Source: Xanthoparmelia taractica
Lineage: Eukaryota > Ascomycota > Lecanoromycetes > Lecanorales > Parmeliaceae
Length of the DNA: 60,418 bases
NCBI GenBank assembly: GCA_033085395.1
Contig: JANQBS010000237.1
Coordinates: 1-60,418 of the forward strand
Direction: 5' to 3'
In this document: in pieces, positions 12,701-23,806 of the stretch
Position numbering within the stretch: the first letter of the stretch is position 1
How the letters are laid out: each line of letters begins with the position of its first letter
The notes under the pieces: model-generated
What the model saw: only the letters and a program-made list of their open reading frames with translations
Databases searched by the model: none
Told to the model about the DNA's origin: nothing
Translations under genes and position numbers: made by a program

Positions 12701-14900
12701 ATAAATAGAGAATAATAAGCGATCGATTTTATCGAAATAATATTATACGAATTAATAGATACGATCTTAACGATCTCGCTAATATACTTAACTAAATTAT
12801 ATATTACGTATTTTACGATTAGATTAATCTTATCTATCGATACTTTAAGCGCTTTAATAACGTAAGTCGATATTATAAGATCGCTAGCTATATCTTTATT
12901 TTTTTTAATATTAATCTTAATAAACTTCTCGATCTTAATAAATCTCTTAATTAATAAATTATTCGAAATCTTAATAATCTTCTTTCTTAATTTTATAATT
13001 ATAATATTTATTTTTTTAATAATAGTATTTATTATCTAATTATCTTTCTCGTTAATTACTTTTTTTATAATCTCTTTCTTTATAATCTCGTCTTTTTTAT
13101 TCTTCTTATTCTTCTTTACTTTATTCTTCATTTTTATATTATATTAACTTTTATTTATCTTATTAATATTATTATAATTATTATCGACTTTAATAGTCTA
13201 CTTATTAATACTCTCGTATAATTTATTAATATTATTATAATTACTTATAATAGCGTTAATCTCTACGATCGTTTTAATAGCGAGATCTTAAAGAATTAGA
13301 TTATTTATAAATATAGTATCGTGTTCTTTAGATATACTTATTTTAAAGTTTAACTTATTTATTACTTTAGAGATTAAAAGCGAAATCGAAATCTTTATTT
13401 TATACTTTTCGTTAATAATTAAAAAGCGAAGATTAGATCTTACGATATTAATTAATTATTAAGTTATTATAAGAGAAGTCTTACGATTATTAATATCGTT
13501 AATATCTTTAATTAAGATATTAATATTAATAAAGTTAAGTAAAGTTATAAATTCGTTATTATAATTATTATTTAGATATTAATTTATAAACTAATTAATA
13601 GCTATCTAATTAATATTCTCTATTATTAGATTATTATACTTCGTTATTAATAAGAACTTCGCTTATATATTAATTATATCTAGTTACGATTAAATTAGCG
13701 ATTATATCTTACTTTTAATCTCGTAATTAAGCTATTAAAATAAATTTACTTTAAATTAAGAATTTTAAGTTAAATTTTATGAATTATATTAATTTAAGTA
13801 CTAAAATAAGAGCGTATATATAAAAATTATTAAATTTTTATAAATTTAAGTAAATTAAAGTTAAAAAGAAATTTAAAATCTTAAAAAATCGAGTTAAAAG
13901 ATTTTAAATTAAGTTAAAAAAGTAAAATTAAAAGTAAATAAGTATTAGAAAGTTAAGTTTAATTTATATACGTTAAAAGTAAATAAGAATAAAGTCTAAA
14001 GTTTAAATTTTAATAAATAAATTTTAAATATTAAACTAGAAAAGCGTAATTTATATTTAAATTTATATGTTTAAATCTTTAAAGAATTTATCTTTTATAA
14101 ATATTCTTAAGTTTAATCTTTTCTTAATTATCTATATATTTCGATTTAATACGTTATTATAACTTGAAATATAATTAAGTTTAAATTACGATTTATTATA
14201 TCGCTAATATCGATCGAATTATTTATAATTACTTTAATTATTATATCGACGACGATCTTTTATATTCTAAAGTTAGTGTAGCGAAGTATATCGCTTTTAA
14301 AGCTAAGAAATTAAATTTAGAACGCTATTAATAGATATAGAAGCGTAAATAAAAAGTTATTATATATTAAGAAAATACTTAATTTAGAGAGCTTATAAAA
14401 CTAGTAATATAATATAATTATAATAAAGACTTAATCGATATTTATCTTAATAGACGAAATTTAACGAAGCGTATATAATACTTAAGAGAAGACTCTTCGT
14501 ATTCTTAATATCGCTTAATTTAAAAAAATATATATATTATTTAATAGAGACTTAAATATAAAGTATATCGCTATTCGAAAGATTTAATAATATTAAGATT
14601 AATAAATTAATTAATTAAATCTTAGTAATTAAAGTAAATACTATCTTAAATATATAGCTCGTATCGCTATAGTTTTTACTTTTATTATTACTCGAGATCT
14701 AGATATTTAAGTAGCTATTTAATAATTATATAGAGATAAATTAAAGCGAGACGATTTAAGAAGAGTTATAAGTAAAGATTATATTAAGATATATAATATA
14801 TCTATAGATTAGCTTATAATCTTACGTATAAAGTTATTATTAATTATATTTAAATAAGCGAAATACGCTATCGAGAATAGTCGATAGCTATTATTTACAA
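9771..14900. other. deeply RIP-mutated DNA, no element recognised
   Basis: Extremely AT-rich sequence in which CpA, TpG, CpC and GpG are nearly missing. I could not read a protein family through the stops on either strand, and I see no clear terminal repeats. It is presumably old transposon DNA, by analogy with its neighbours. Confidence 0.6.
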
Positions 14901-14984
14901 TAAATAATAGTAAATATTTTATAGAAACGCTATCTAATATTAAAAAGTAATAAAGAAAGTAACGCTTAAAGTAGCGTAAGTTAA

Positions 14985-15135
14985 ATTTTATAAAGAATAT
15001 AATAAACGATTAAAATTAAAATAAGAATAATAAAGATTAGAGTAAGAATAATAAAGAATAGAGCGAAAATAAGTAAAATTAAAATAAAGATAATAAAAAG
15101 TAGAGTAAAAACGAGTAAGATTAGATCGAGAATAG
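14985..15135 (+). other. heptad-repeat (coiled-coil) coding relic
   Basis: In one plus-strand frame, with TAA/TAG taken as former Gln codons, the sequence spells successive seven-residue units with L, I, L, V, L at the same position and Lys/Arg/Gln/Glu elsewhere (for example RLEQEQQ, RIERKQV). This is about five heptads with an approximate 21-bp DNA period. It resembles the coiled-coil or nucleic-acid-binding part of a retroelement Gag-like or transposon accessory protein. Which element it belongs to is unclear; the integrase relic starts about 1.4 kb downstream on the same strand. Confidence 0.4.
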
Positions 15136-16479
15136 CGATATTATTATAAATAAACTCGACGTAGAAGACGAGAAGATTAAAAATAATAGTATAGAGAATA
15201 TTAACAAAGATCTCGATAGCGATAAGATAATAAATAAGAATTAAGAGAGAAGCGACGCGAGAAAAAAATTAAGATAACGAATATTATATCGTCTTTAATA
15301 TTATTATTAATATTTAATAACTTATATTCTTATAATAATCTTATTTTAATAATTTAAGATAGAATTATATAAAAGAGTTAAAAAACGATTAAAATAAATA
15401 TTAATTATAAATATATCGCGATATTATAGAGTCTAATAATAATAAATCTTAGCTATATTAAGAATCTCAATTATCTATATTATCGATATATAAGAACTAT
15501 AATCGTATATTACGAACTTTAGATAAAGATAGCGAATTACGCGATAGTACTAAAAAGACTCGAACGATTTATATCGTTATAATCTTCTCTATTAATATTA
15601 AAAATAATCTTAAAAATATTAAATTAATTTCGAAAAAAAGATCGCTTTAATATAACGAATAACTCGATAAATATATATATATTTTCGATACTAAAGATAT
15701 AAACGCTATTCGTAATTACTAATACTCTCGATTAATAGCTATTAATTAAAATCGTTTAAAAGCTTAATATCTAAAATATCTAAAAGCGAGACGAGAGTCT
15801 TAATATTAATATATTTAATTAATTATAAAAAAACGTAAGATATAACGACGAAGTAAAGTAAAAAATAAATAAGTTAATTTTCGTGAAATTTAATATATAT
15901 AAATATTATTAGCGAGAGATTAATAAGAAGTTAAATTAAGAATTACTACGAAATATATTTTATTCTTTCACGTAGTAAGTTATTTACTAAGATTTAAAAT
16001 ATTAATTAATATACGTAGTTCTAAGATTAAATAAAAATCTTAGATTTATATTTTATTCGCATTATATTAAATATATAACTTCCAGAAATAGTATTATCTT
16101 TCGTTATATTAATATAAATATATCGAGTTTTCTTAAGTTAAAACGTAGAAATAATATTATTTAGAGTTTTATCTCGCTAGATAATAAGTCTCTAAGCGAG
16201 AGCTATACGAAGATAATTCTTAAATTTTTTTATAATATAAGAATATAATAAGCGATCTTAAAAAAGCGAAATTTAAAAAACTAAGATCTTAAGATCTTAG
16301 AATTTATTAAAAATATTATTATAATTTATATTAAAGAAAATATTAAGCGATAAGACGATTTCTTTTAAATTCTCTATTAGCGAGATTAAATAAGAATATT
16401 CAAATTTAAGATTAAGATTAGATTTAAATTCGTTTATAAAGACAATAAATTATAGAGATTTTTTAGAAAGATATTTAAG

Positions 16480-18634
16480 CGAAAACGAGAGATAATTACT
16501 TAAGATCTTATTTAGAATATTATTATTAAGATTTATAATAGTCTAGGCCACGTTAGATAATACTTCACTATCACGTATATTAATAGTAAATACTATAGGA
16601 TCGCGAGTTACAAGATCTACTTCCTCGTCAAGATATATAAGATCTATCATCGCAAGGTCTATAGCAAGTCTAAAGGTCCTCTCAAATCGATCGTGATTAC
16701 ACGTCTATTCGAACGCGTTTAAATAAATCTTATCGATATAATCTCTACTTCAAATAATGAGTATATTTAAATTTATCGTATAGAGAATTATTTTAGCAAG
16801 TTCTATATACTTTTTACTATAACTAATAAGAAGACTTCTACTATTACTCGCAATATTCATTATTAGATCGTAGTTCTAGATATTTTTAAAATTCTTTAAT
16901 TAAATAATAGCTTCGAGTTTAAGAGTATATATTTAAACTAATACGAAGATATAGAATTAAGATTATTAATAGTCGTTCTAGAACTTCACGAACTTAAGAT
17001 CTTATCTAATAGATTAATAGTATTATAAAGAATAAGATCGCCGCCTAAAAGTGAAAGTATAGAAACACTTATTAAGTTAACGCCTTAGAGATATATAATC
17101 GTTTTTAATTTCTTATTTTTTATTCTCTAAAAAGCTATATTTATATATCTCTAAATTACTTTAAGTTATACTTATCGCGCGTCTTAAGAAGAGCGTAGTA
17201 GGGATATATAACTATTATATGTTATTTGCAATAGAAGATTTTCAAAGGGAACTTTATTTTTTGATTTTTTCTTCTCTATAACGTAATACTTATATATTCT
17301 AAGATTTTCCTAATTTCTATCTGTTACGCGTCTAGAATAGAATACATTAGAAATATATAACTATTATATACTATTTACGATAGAAGATTACTTAAAGCTA
17401 ACTTCTTTATTTCTAGGAAATTACTTTATAACTCAATAACATATTCTATAGAGCTACTAAGGCTATTTCGTACGAAGTAGTCTTTAATCGTAAGTCTAAC
17501 TATAAGCGTACGCTATTTAAATTACGTTAGATTAATAAAAATAAGATCGAGGATCAAGAGATCGAAGATAAGATTAATAATAGAATTATTTATAAGGTCG
17601 TGGATTAGAAGGCTATAAAATAACGTATTTAACGATAGCTAAACTTAGAACGAGTAGTTTAAGAAGTAGAAGATAAGAAAGAATATCAAGAAGTCTAGAC
17701 GCATAGGCTTATTAAGAATAATAATCGAACCCTTTCTAACGAATAGATCTCAATTACTAATTGCGTTAGGCGTGAGGAAGAGGAGGCTAGAAATACGATA
17801 TCTAATCCCTCTATACTACTCAATCGTAGGCTAGAAAAGAATCTTTCAGTCGATTTAAACCTACTATCTCCGCATATAAACAGACTTCGAATCGAATAAC
17901 AACACTTAATAGCCCAGGAACCTATATTACGTTAGCAGGTTCGAATTAATTAACAATATGCTAATAAACGATTTAAACGATAGTACGGTAAGCAACGTTA
18001 AATCACCACGTTTGAACTTAGGAATTAAGTTAGTATTGCTATATTAGTACTTGATCGTATATCTATAGACGATAAACGAATATTTGAAAGAATTATTAGC
18101 GTTATACAGGACTATAACAGCTATTAGATTTAGATCAAGTATAGGATATTAGATCGTAACTATTCTATTTCGAAGCTCAATTCTCTACTTCTTCATATCG
18201 ATATTAAGATTCTAAATTCTTTATTAAGCGATCTAATAATTCTTTATCACTATATAGTCTAAGAGAGTATTATCGAAAAGATTCTCATATATTGTAACTA
18301 TCGAGATTAAAAGGCTTAGTGTTTTACACGTCGATATGCGTATATTAAGATAGCCAAGTGTTCTATTGTCTATTATAGTAGAACGAATTAAGATAACACG
18401 CCTAACTGTCTAAATATCTTAATAATAATTATAAGGACTTAACGAGATTATAGAACACGCGATTAAGATTAGGAGGCTAAAGAGGCTAAGTTATAACGAC
18501 GTAATATTACAGATAGATGAATCGTTAGCAAGGGGAACGACTTGGCTATAGACGGTAGTAGTAAGAAGGCTAGCAAGGGCGGAGGTCGCAAGTAGAGTAA
18601 TAGTAATAGTAGTAGCAGAAGTAGTAGAAATTGA
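16480..18634 (+). pseudogene. KRBA2/SCAND3-like transposon integrase with Cys-rich tail, RIP-inactivated
   Basis: Reading through TAA/TAG, the order is: a zinc-binding segment (GHVR at about 16,540, later a degenerate C-x2-C), an integrase core with LID (about 16,730), SKFYILFTITNKK, a degenerate QSDNGSEF (about 16,888-16,920), a PRT-QGLV-like segment, WVNALEIYNR (about 17,080), then SYEVVFNRK (about 17,470). A long polar region and a Cys-rich tail (about 18,292-18,400; TRR-A-K-A-KCS pattern) follow, with a Gly/Ser/Lys-rich end. Retroviral-type integrases with a CXC-like tail of this kind occur in KRBA2/SCAND3-like host genes and transposons. The second catalytic Asp is Asn, several Cys are Tyr and stops are frequent. 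I first took it for a copia integrase, but the tail rules that out. Confidence 0.75.
17176..17463 (+). repeat. diverged tandem duplication (about 138 bp unit) within the integrase relic
   Basis: CGCGTCT...GATATATAACTATTATATGTTATTTGCAATAGAAGATT (17,183-17,251, shown as landmarks) recurs as ACGCGTCT...AATATATAACTATTATATACTATTTACGATAGAAGATTA (17,326-17,389). The pair lies between integrase segments that should be nearly contiguous (WVNALEIYNR and NNTFHRATK-like), so it looks like an insertion or intronic sequence. Confidence 0.6.
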
Positions 18635-19764
18635 ATACTATCCCCACCAAGAAGACGTCACATCCATGGGAAGGTATATCCTATTGGTGGGCATTTACCC
18701 ATGAGACGGGTGTGATGGTACCACCAGGAAGTATCCTCCCGGTGGATATCCGTCATATCCATGGGCATGCACGATCCACCGGCGTGATGCAACACATGCA
18801 CGACTCCGAAAACGGGTGGCTTCCCCTACATGATAGACAAGTCATGGCTGTCGAAGGTGCTATGGGAAAGTCATGCATTCGCAGGGCCTTGCTCATGACC
18901 ATATGTGTTCAATGATATGCTGTAGGAGGAGGAACGCCCTTTTCACGGGAGACAGGGTCCTTGGTCACGGTTCTAGCGCAGTAGAAGATCTGAAATACAT
19001 GAAGCACGAGCAGAGTGATGCAGATCTAGAAGCTAGGACTCTGCGACTGGACTCCCAACCCACGGCGCTGTTATCATAGATCTGCGAGGCAAAGATAACC
19101 CTTGGAATTGGCGAATAATTGAGGCGAGAGCGATAGCTGCACAGAAACAAACGCAGCACTTTGGATTGAGAGACCATGGCGGAAGGCCCAGTGCCACGAT
19201 CGAGGAGCCTGTGGTCTGAGTCCATGAAGAGGTAGTGCAGGATGAATTCAAGACGTTGGTACTGCATGCAGCCAGCCATTCATGGAGGAAGTGTTGAGGA
19301 AGCTGCTTTGCATAGAGTCATTGGAACCGAAACCCTGGGCCACCGCATGAAGTGGTCCGTTCAAAGTCGGAGAGATGAACAGCGTATCCGGACCTTACAG
19401 ACAGCGACCCAAAGATGGTTGTGCCCAATCCGTTGCGGTGCGTCTTACATCTCAAAAACCGGGATTCCCTCTGACATGTCCCGAACCGAAAGTCAAGCGC
19501 ACCCCCTACAGCACGTATGATACCGCATGTATGATACCGCATGTATTTTCGATTCGAGGCCAGCGTTTGCGTTACGCAATCATGAATGCAAGACTGACTA
19601 GCTCTTGGGCCCTGAATTCTGGTAAAATGCGATTGGTAGACACAACTGTCAACCTGCAGCTCGGCTGCGTCTCGCACTAGAACCTGCATGCAGGTAGTCG
19701 TATTTGTCAGCAATCTCGGGCCTTACTCGACATCCGCAGTCCGTGCCAGACCCATCGTCAATTT

Positions 19765-19852
19765 GCCAGATCCCCGTAGATTCTGCAAGATCCACGTAGA
19801 GTCTGTTAGTTTGTAAGATCCTCGTAGATTCTGCAAGATTCAAGTAAATATT
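19765..19852. repeat. four imperfect 20-bp repeats
   Basis: Units of the form GCAAGATCCNCGTAGATTCT start at 19,765, 19,785, 19,813 and 19,833. An extra 8 bases (GTTAGTTT) separate units 2 and 3. Unit 4 is the most diverged. A small minisatellite in otherwise featureless DNA. Confidence 0.75.
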
Positions 19853-20223
19853 GAAGTTCATCTTGTTAAAGTTAATCTTCAGGTGAATCAAGAAGTGTAC
19901 ATGTAGTACAAGGTCGCTAAGGGATTGGTGCAGATGCTTGCCATATGTTACTGGTAGGATGTGTATTTCAAAATCTATGCCCGAGAAGAAAGTACCAAAA
20001 TGTGCTTAGGTGAATTAGTGATATGACAAGATCTTACAGAGAAAACATTCTGATTACATCGTTAATACATATTACTTGTACCTTACCTTATGTCTCTTCC
20101 GTCGTTACCAAGACTTACGCGTAAAGAATCTACATTGAATTTTCTCGATCATCAACTTCTTAAGTACTCTTTTCAGTACGGTCATATCAAGATTTCAAAA
20201 GATTCTACTTAGATAATTACTTA

Positions 20224-20234
20224 TCGAAGCACGA
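20224..20234. promoter_or_regulatory. AflR-type site TCG(N5)CGA, distal to the EthD gene
   Basis: TCGAAGCACGA is a perfect match to the palindromic TCG(N5)CGA element bound by AflR in aflatoxin/sterigmatocystin clusters. It lies about 650 bp upstream of the EthD start, farther away than the other sites, so it may be a chance match. Confidence 0.35.
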
Positions 20235-20882
20235 AATCCTTTACTCCACACCTCTAATAGCTGTAACACTCTATGTAAAACCCGTATTACAAGCTTAATA
20301 CAGAGAAGATAGTACCAAAAGCATGTGCGTCAACCTCCTAGCCGCCTTGAAGTAAGTACTCCTTGCATATTGATCTCCTGACCGAGGTACGGCCAAACTC
20401 CGACATACCGATCTACTAGCGCTAATGTCTCATTATTCCTAGGGTACCCGTCAGTCTGGGCACTTGAGCGCTTAGCTGCACAACCATCAGAAACAGAAGA
20501 CGATCAGATCTACTGTGAAGCTTAGAGCTTAGAACACCTGTACCTATGTAGTCTGCGAGATAGGCTTGCGTAGATCATGGTGATTCGAGCGGTTAGGCGA
20601 AGCAGGGAGAAAGATGCTGCTCGTCAATCGCCCCACTGTTTTCTTCCAGGGGAAGGGAACTTCAATCAATACACAAGCTTAGGCTGGTATTGTAGATACG
20701 AACTGCCTCACATACAAAGGGGGGCTAGCAAGATTGGGACGTCATTGTACAGCTTTGCTAGCTATTAAGACCTCACCCCACCCATCGTCATGTCTTTTCT
20801 ATTAACATCGACTCGAACCAAAGATTGTTGAGAGCCAGAACGATACTCAAGCTTACACTCTGTCCATTCCCGTCAACCAACT

Positions 20883-21667
20883 ATGTCTGTGCTTACAGAA
20901 AATACCGTTCAGCCCATGATTTCTTCTCTCGGCGAGCCTACAATAGCCAGTGGAACCACACCCAATGGAACCACCACCAATGGAGTTCCTCAGACGAAGA
21001 GGCGTCTTTGCCTCACCATCTGTACTACCCGGAAGCCTGGTTTAAGCGAAGAGGAGTTTGGAGATTACTTGATGAAAATTCACGGTCCGCTTTCCAAGGG
21101 TTTGTTGGCCAAGTACGGAATGATCAGATGGTCAATGGTAGGTAATATCCTCTGGTGACTTCTTCGCCTTGCATTGCCTTGCCTTGTGTTGCAGGGAGTA
21201 GTATTGTTCATTGCACAAGAGCTTCAAACTTCCCAGACTAACTTTGGTCTACTCTTGCGACAGAGTCACAACACGACTGAAACACGGAAGCTTCTGCCGA
21301 AGATCTACGGCGAGAATTTCCCTAACATGAATGTTGAGAGCTACGATTGCTTCAGTCAAGCTGTCTTCGAAGACGTTGACCGTGTTATTGCCATGACGGA
21401 AGATCCATACTATAAGCGATATATTTTTAAAGATCCTCCGAATTTTGCGGATCCAAAAAACACTAGGTATGTCGGCCTTGTGCATTCTGCCATGTTTCTT
21501 AGAATCTAATCTTGCCCACCATCTTCTTGGACACGGAAACTCTGCATGCACCGCGTGCGGTTGATGTCGCCGTTTTTCCTCTCGTCTTCCGCTAACATTT
21601 GACCAACAGGGTAACGATTGGCTGGCTTGAAGATCACATCATGGACGGAAAGGTGGTAGACGAGTGA
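20883..21667 (+). CDS. EthD-domain protein, probable polyketide tailoring enzyme
   Basis: Three exons by my reading: 20,883-21,137, 21,264-21,466 and 21,610-21,667, giving 171 residues. Both introns have CTAAC branch-like sequences near the 3' end. After a Ser/Thr/Asn-rich N-terminus (about 1-40), the protein has the EthD-type alpha/beta-barrel pattern: EEEFGDYLMKIHGPLSKGL, KYGMIRW, then HNTTETR and the C-terminal KRYIFKDPPNFADP. In fungal polyketide clusters small EthD proteins often act as decarboxylases, dehydratases or oxygenase-like enzymes on aromatic intermediates. The exact reaction is not readable here. It is the leftmost gene of the candidate cluster. Confidence 0.8.
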
Positions 21668-22999
21668 GCCTCGGAGAGTCTCAATGATATCAGCATGCTA
21701 TACCTTCGTTCGTGCGCCGAACGACGGAGAAACCAGCTTGAACCCAACAGCTAGAAAATAAACAAAGATTCAACATCTTGGCAATAGCTTCATACAGGTA
21801 TCATTGGTATTCTCCAGAATAGCTTCCAATACAATACTGGTATCATTAGTATTTTTTACATCTGGCGAAGTAGTTTAATCGCTTAGTCAGCCCATGACCA
21901 CGAAGCTGGCTCGCCAAACAAGGAGCCCCCACCAAAATCTGTATATGAGCCTCGGTTGAAAGATTTGGCGTCTTCCTTGACTCGCGCAGGCTGGCTGCCG
22001 GCGTGGAATATCATGCATATGCCTTCTTACTTGGCAGAAAATCATGCATATTCATGTCCCTTCTCAAAGAGAACATGCATGCGGGATATTATTAGACAAT
22101 CAGTTTCTCTCTTTTCAAAAAGAAAAAAAACATGCATATCACACACCCTTCTAACCCTTTTCTCGAAGAAAATCACGCATACGCCTCTTCAGGTAAGGAA
22201 AGAACCTGCAGCAAGGTGGAGAATTTCCCACTTTTTAGACACTTTTCACGCGCAGAAAGAAAGTTTCACCGCGCATAAAGTTTTCATAACAAAGGCGGGC
22301 TTGATACCTCGTCCCGCCCGAGCGAGGAGAGGAGGGTCCTCCGCTCCCTGTCCATTGTTTATTGGACCAACCTAACCGGAAACTGGTACCTTTGCGTGCA
22401 TGAAAGTTTCCACTTACTTTACCCCAAGCATCTTTTTTAAGAAGGGCCCGCATTATTCGCAATTGATGATGTCCGGGGAAAAGAGAAAGGCTGTGAAGAT
22501 GTGGAAATGTGAAAATGGAATATTCCGTCCACAGACTCCACACCTTTTTCGTCCTTTTCAGTTGCATTTCAGTGCAGAAGCCCGTAGAATAGGATCACTG
22601 GGGAGGTTTTGAAAGGAGCAAGCAAGCATAATTGAGAGCGTGGAAGATTCGAGTTTGTAGTAGACAGATATTTGGAATGTTCGATGTCGACATTGTGTGC
22701 CTGCCTATGTGGGTCCTTGGAACCAAGTTTCTGCTGGGAGATGCTCGTCCAGAGTCGCCTGTTGAGAGGATCGACATGTACATGTACTGCACCCACACCA
22801 CACCACATCACAGCAGCAACTGGCATGCCTTCTTTACTGCTTATCGTGAGATCGAACTGATAAGGAAGCATACTCTAGAGCAGAACCGTTCATGCAATGA
22901 TTCCGTCATGATAACCATCGATGCCTGCTCCGTGTATTTATTGATCTCTTCTACCATCATCACTCTTTCCACTCCAGGCACCCTCTCCCAACACCCATC
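21668..22999. other. EthD-hydrolase intergenic region with repeated ATGCAT motifs
   Basis: No convincing gene. A frame at 21,956-22,375 lacks any domain. ATGCAT-type words recur at about 22,013, 22,043, 22,074 and 22,131, with ACGCAT at 22,175; spacings are close to 30, 31, 57 and 44 bp. A TCG(N5)CGA site within a longer palindrome lies just after the EthD stop (21,710-21,720). Confidence 0.6.
21710..21720. promoter_or_regulatory. TCG(N5)CGA palindrome in the EthD 3' region
   Basis: TCGTGCGCCGA sits inside a longer inverted repeat, TCGTTCG-TGCGC-CGAACGA (21,706-21,724). It is about 43 bp after the EthD stop and 1.28 kb upstream of the hydrolase. It could be an RNA hairpin rather than a regulator site. 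Confidence 0.25.
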
Positions 23000-23806
23000 A
23001 TGATAATCACAGACCAGCCCGACTCTCTCTCAAACTCCACCCTCCGGCTTCCCCGCCTCCTCTGCCTCCACGGCGGCGGCACCAACGCCCGAATCTTCCA
23101 CTCCCAAACCCGTGCCCTCCGCGCTCAGCTCCACCACCAATTCCGCCTCTGTTTCGCCGACGCCCCCTTCCTCTGCCAATCCCCCGGTCCCGATGTCACC
23201 GCCGTCTATAGAGACTACGGCCCCTACCGCCGCTGGTTACGCTGGCTGCCCACACATCCTGAGATCGCGACGAAGACCGCGGTCGAAGAGATTGAGGCGG
23301 CTATCGAGGCGGCTATGAAAGAGGATGATGCGAAAGGTGCGACGGGGGAGTGGGTTGGGATACTGGGCTTCAGTCAAGGGGCCAAGGTCGCTGGGAGTTT
23401 GTTGTTGAGACAGCAGGGGAGGGCGGGGAGGGGGGAGAGCAGTAGGGTGAGGTTCAGGTTTGCTGTTCTCATGGCCGGGAGGGGCCCGTTGGTTTCGCTG
23501 AAGCCGGATGGGCGGGTTGGACCGGGTTTGGGCGATGCCGCGCAGATTATGGGTGTCTCGTCTCCTTGGCCGGGCAGGAGGGGAGAGCATGCCCTACGGC
23601 TGCCGACTATTCATGTTCATGGGATAAGAGATCCCGGGTTGGAAATGCATAGGCAGCTGTTGGAGCAGCATTGTGAGGAGGGAAGTGCGAGATTGGTGGA
23701 GTGGGATGGTGGTCATAGAGTGCCGATAAAGAAGGCGGATGTTGCAGCTGTGGTGGATCAGATACGGGATGTTGCGCGGGAGATGAGGGTATTGATAGAC
23801 TGTTAG
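23000..23806 (+). CDS. FSH1/LovG-type serine hydrolase
   Basis: Single-exon gene of 268 residues starting at ATG 23,000. It has the FSH1-family alpha/beta-hydrolase layout: LCLHGGGTNARIF (residues 21-33, oxyanion region), GFSQGAK (nucleophile Ser125), HGIRDPG (Asp211) and WDGGHRVP (His239). The catalytic triad is complete and length is normal for the family. LovG-like members release polyketides from iterative PKSs or hydrolyse side products; others are general esterases. The PKS 10 kb away already carries its own C-terminal TE, so this enzyme may proof-read, act on a later ester, or be unrelated. No AflR-type site was seen within 1.2 kb upstream. Confidence 0.85.
   Translation: MIITDQPDSLSNSTLRLPRLLCLHGGGTNARIFHSQTRALRAQLHHQFRLCFADAPFLCQSPGPDVTAVYRDYGPYRRWLRWLPTHPEIATKTAVEEIEAAIEAAMKEDDAKGATGEWVGILGFSQGAKVAGSLLLRQQGRAGRGESSRVRFRFAVLMAGRGPLVSLKPDGRVGPGLGDAAQIMGVSSPWPGRRGEHALRLPTIHVHGIRDPGLEMHRQLLEQHCEEGSARLVEWDGGHRVPIKKADVAAVVDQIRDVAREMRVLIDC

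Larger units (their letters stand above)
1..18634. other. AT-rich, RIP-degraded transposon block (left flank)
   Basis: No reading frame of 60 or more codons occurs in this 18.6 kb. In the deepest parts (about 9.8-16.4 kb) CpA/TpG and CpC/GpG are almost absent, while CpG and CpT survive and TpA is very common. Parts of 0.5-6.8 kb, 8.0-9.7 kb and 16.5-18.6 kb are less damaged and still show protein motifs if TAA/TAG are read as former CAA/CAG/TGG. This is the known signature of repeat-induced point mutation acting on repeats. The block ends sharply at the stop codon of the integrase relic, after which normal dinucleotide use resumes. Confidence 0.9.
18635..20882. other. non-RIP intergenic DNA left of the cluster
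   Basis: Base composition returns to normal at once. Several frames of 60-130 codons exist on both strands but overlap each other, lack recognisable domains or gene-like starts, and I do not believe any. The stretch holds a short 20-bp repeat array (19,765-19,852) and one TCG(N5)CGA site (20,224-20,234). It may be old intergenic DNA or an eroded gene. Confidence 0.55.

Noticed and set aside
16480..16930. Ty1/copia integrase
   Set aside because: The first motif I read (a GH-containing zinc segment and a Tyr-rich core) suggested copia, but the downstream PYEVVF-type segment and the Cys-rich tail fit a KRBA2/SCAND3-like integrase better, and I saw no copia reverse transcriptase after it.
18631..19713. 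Overlapping frames of 68-131 codons on both strands
   Set aside because: They overlap each other, several begin without ATG and none shows a domain or codon pattern of a gene.
21956..22375. 139-codon plus-strand frame as a gene
   Set aside because: No domain, biased by ATGCAT-type repeats and A-runs, and no gene-like context.
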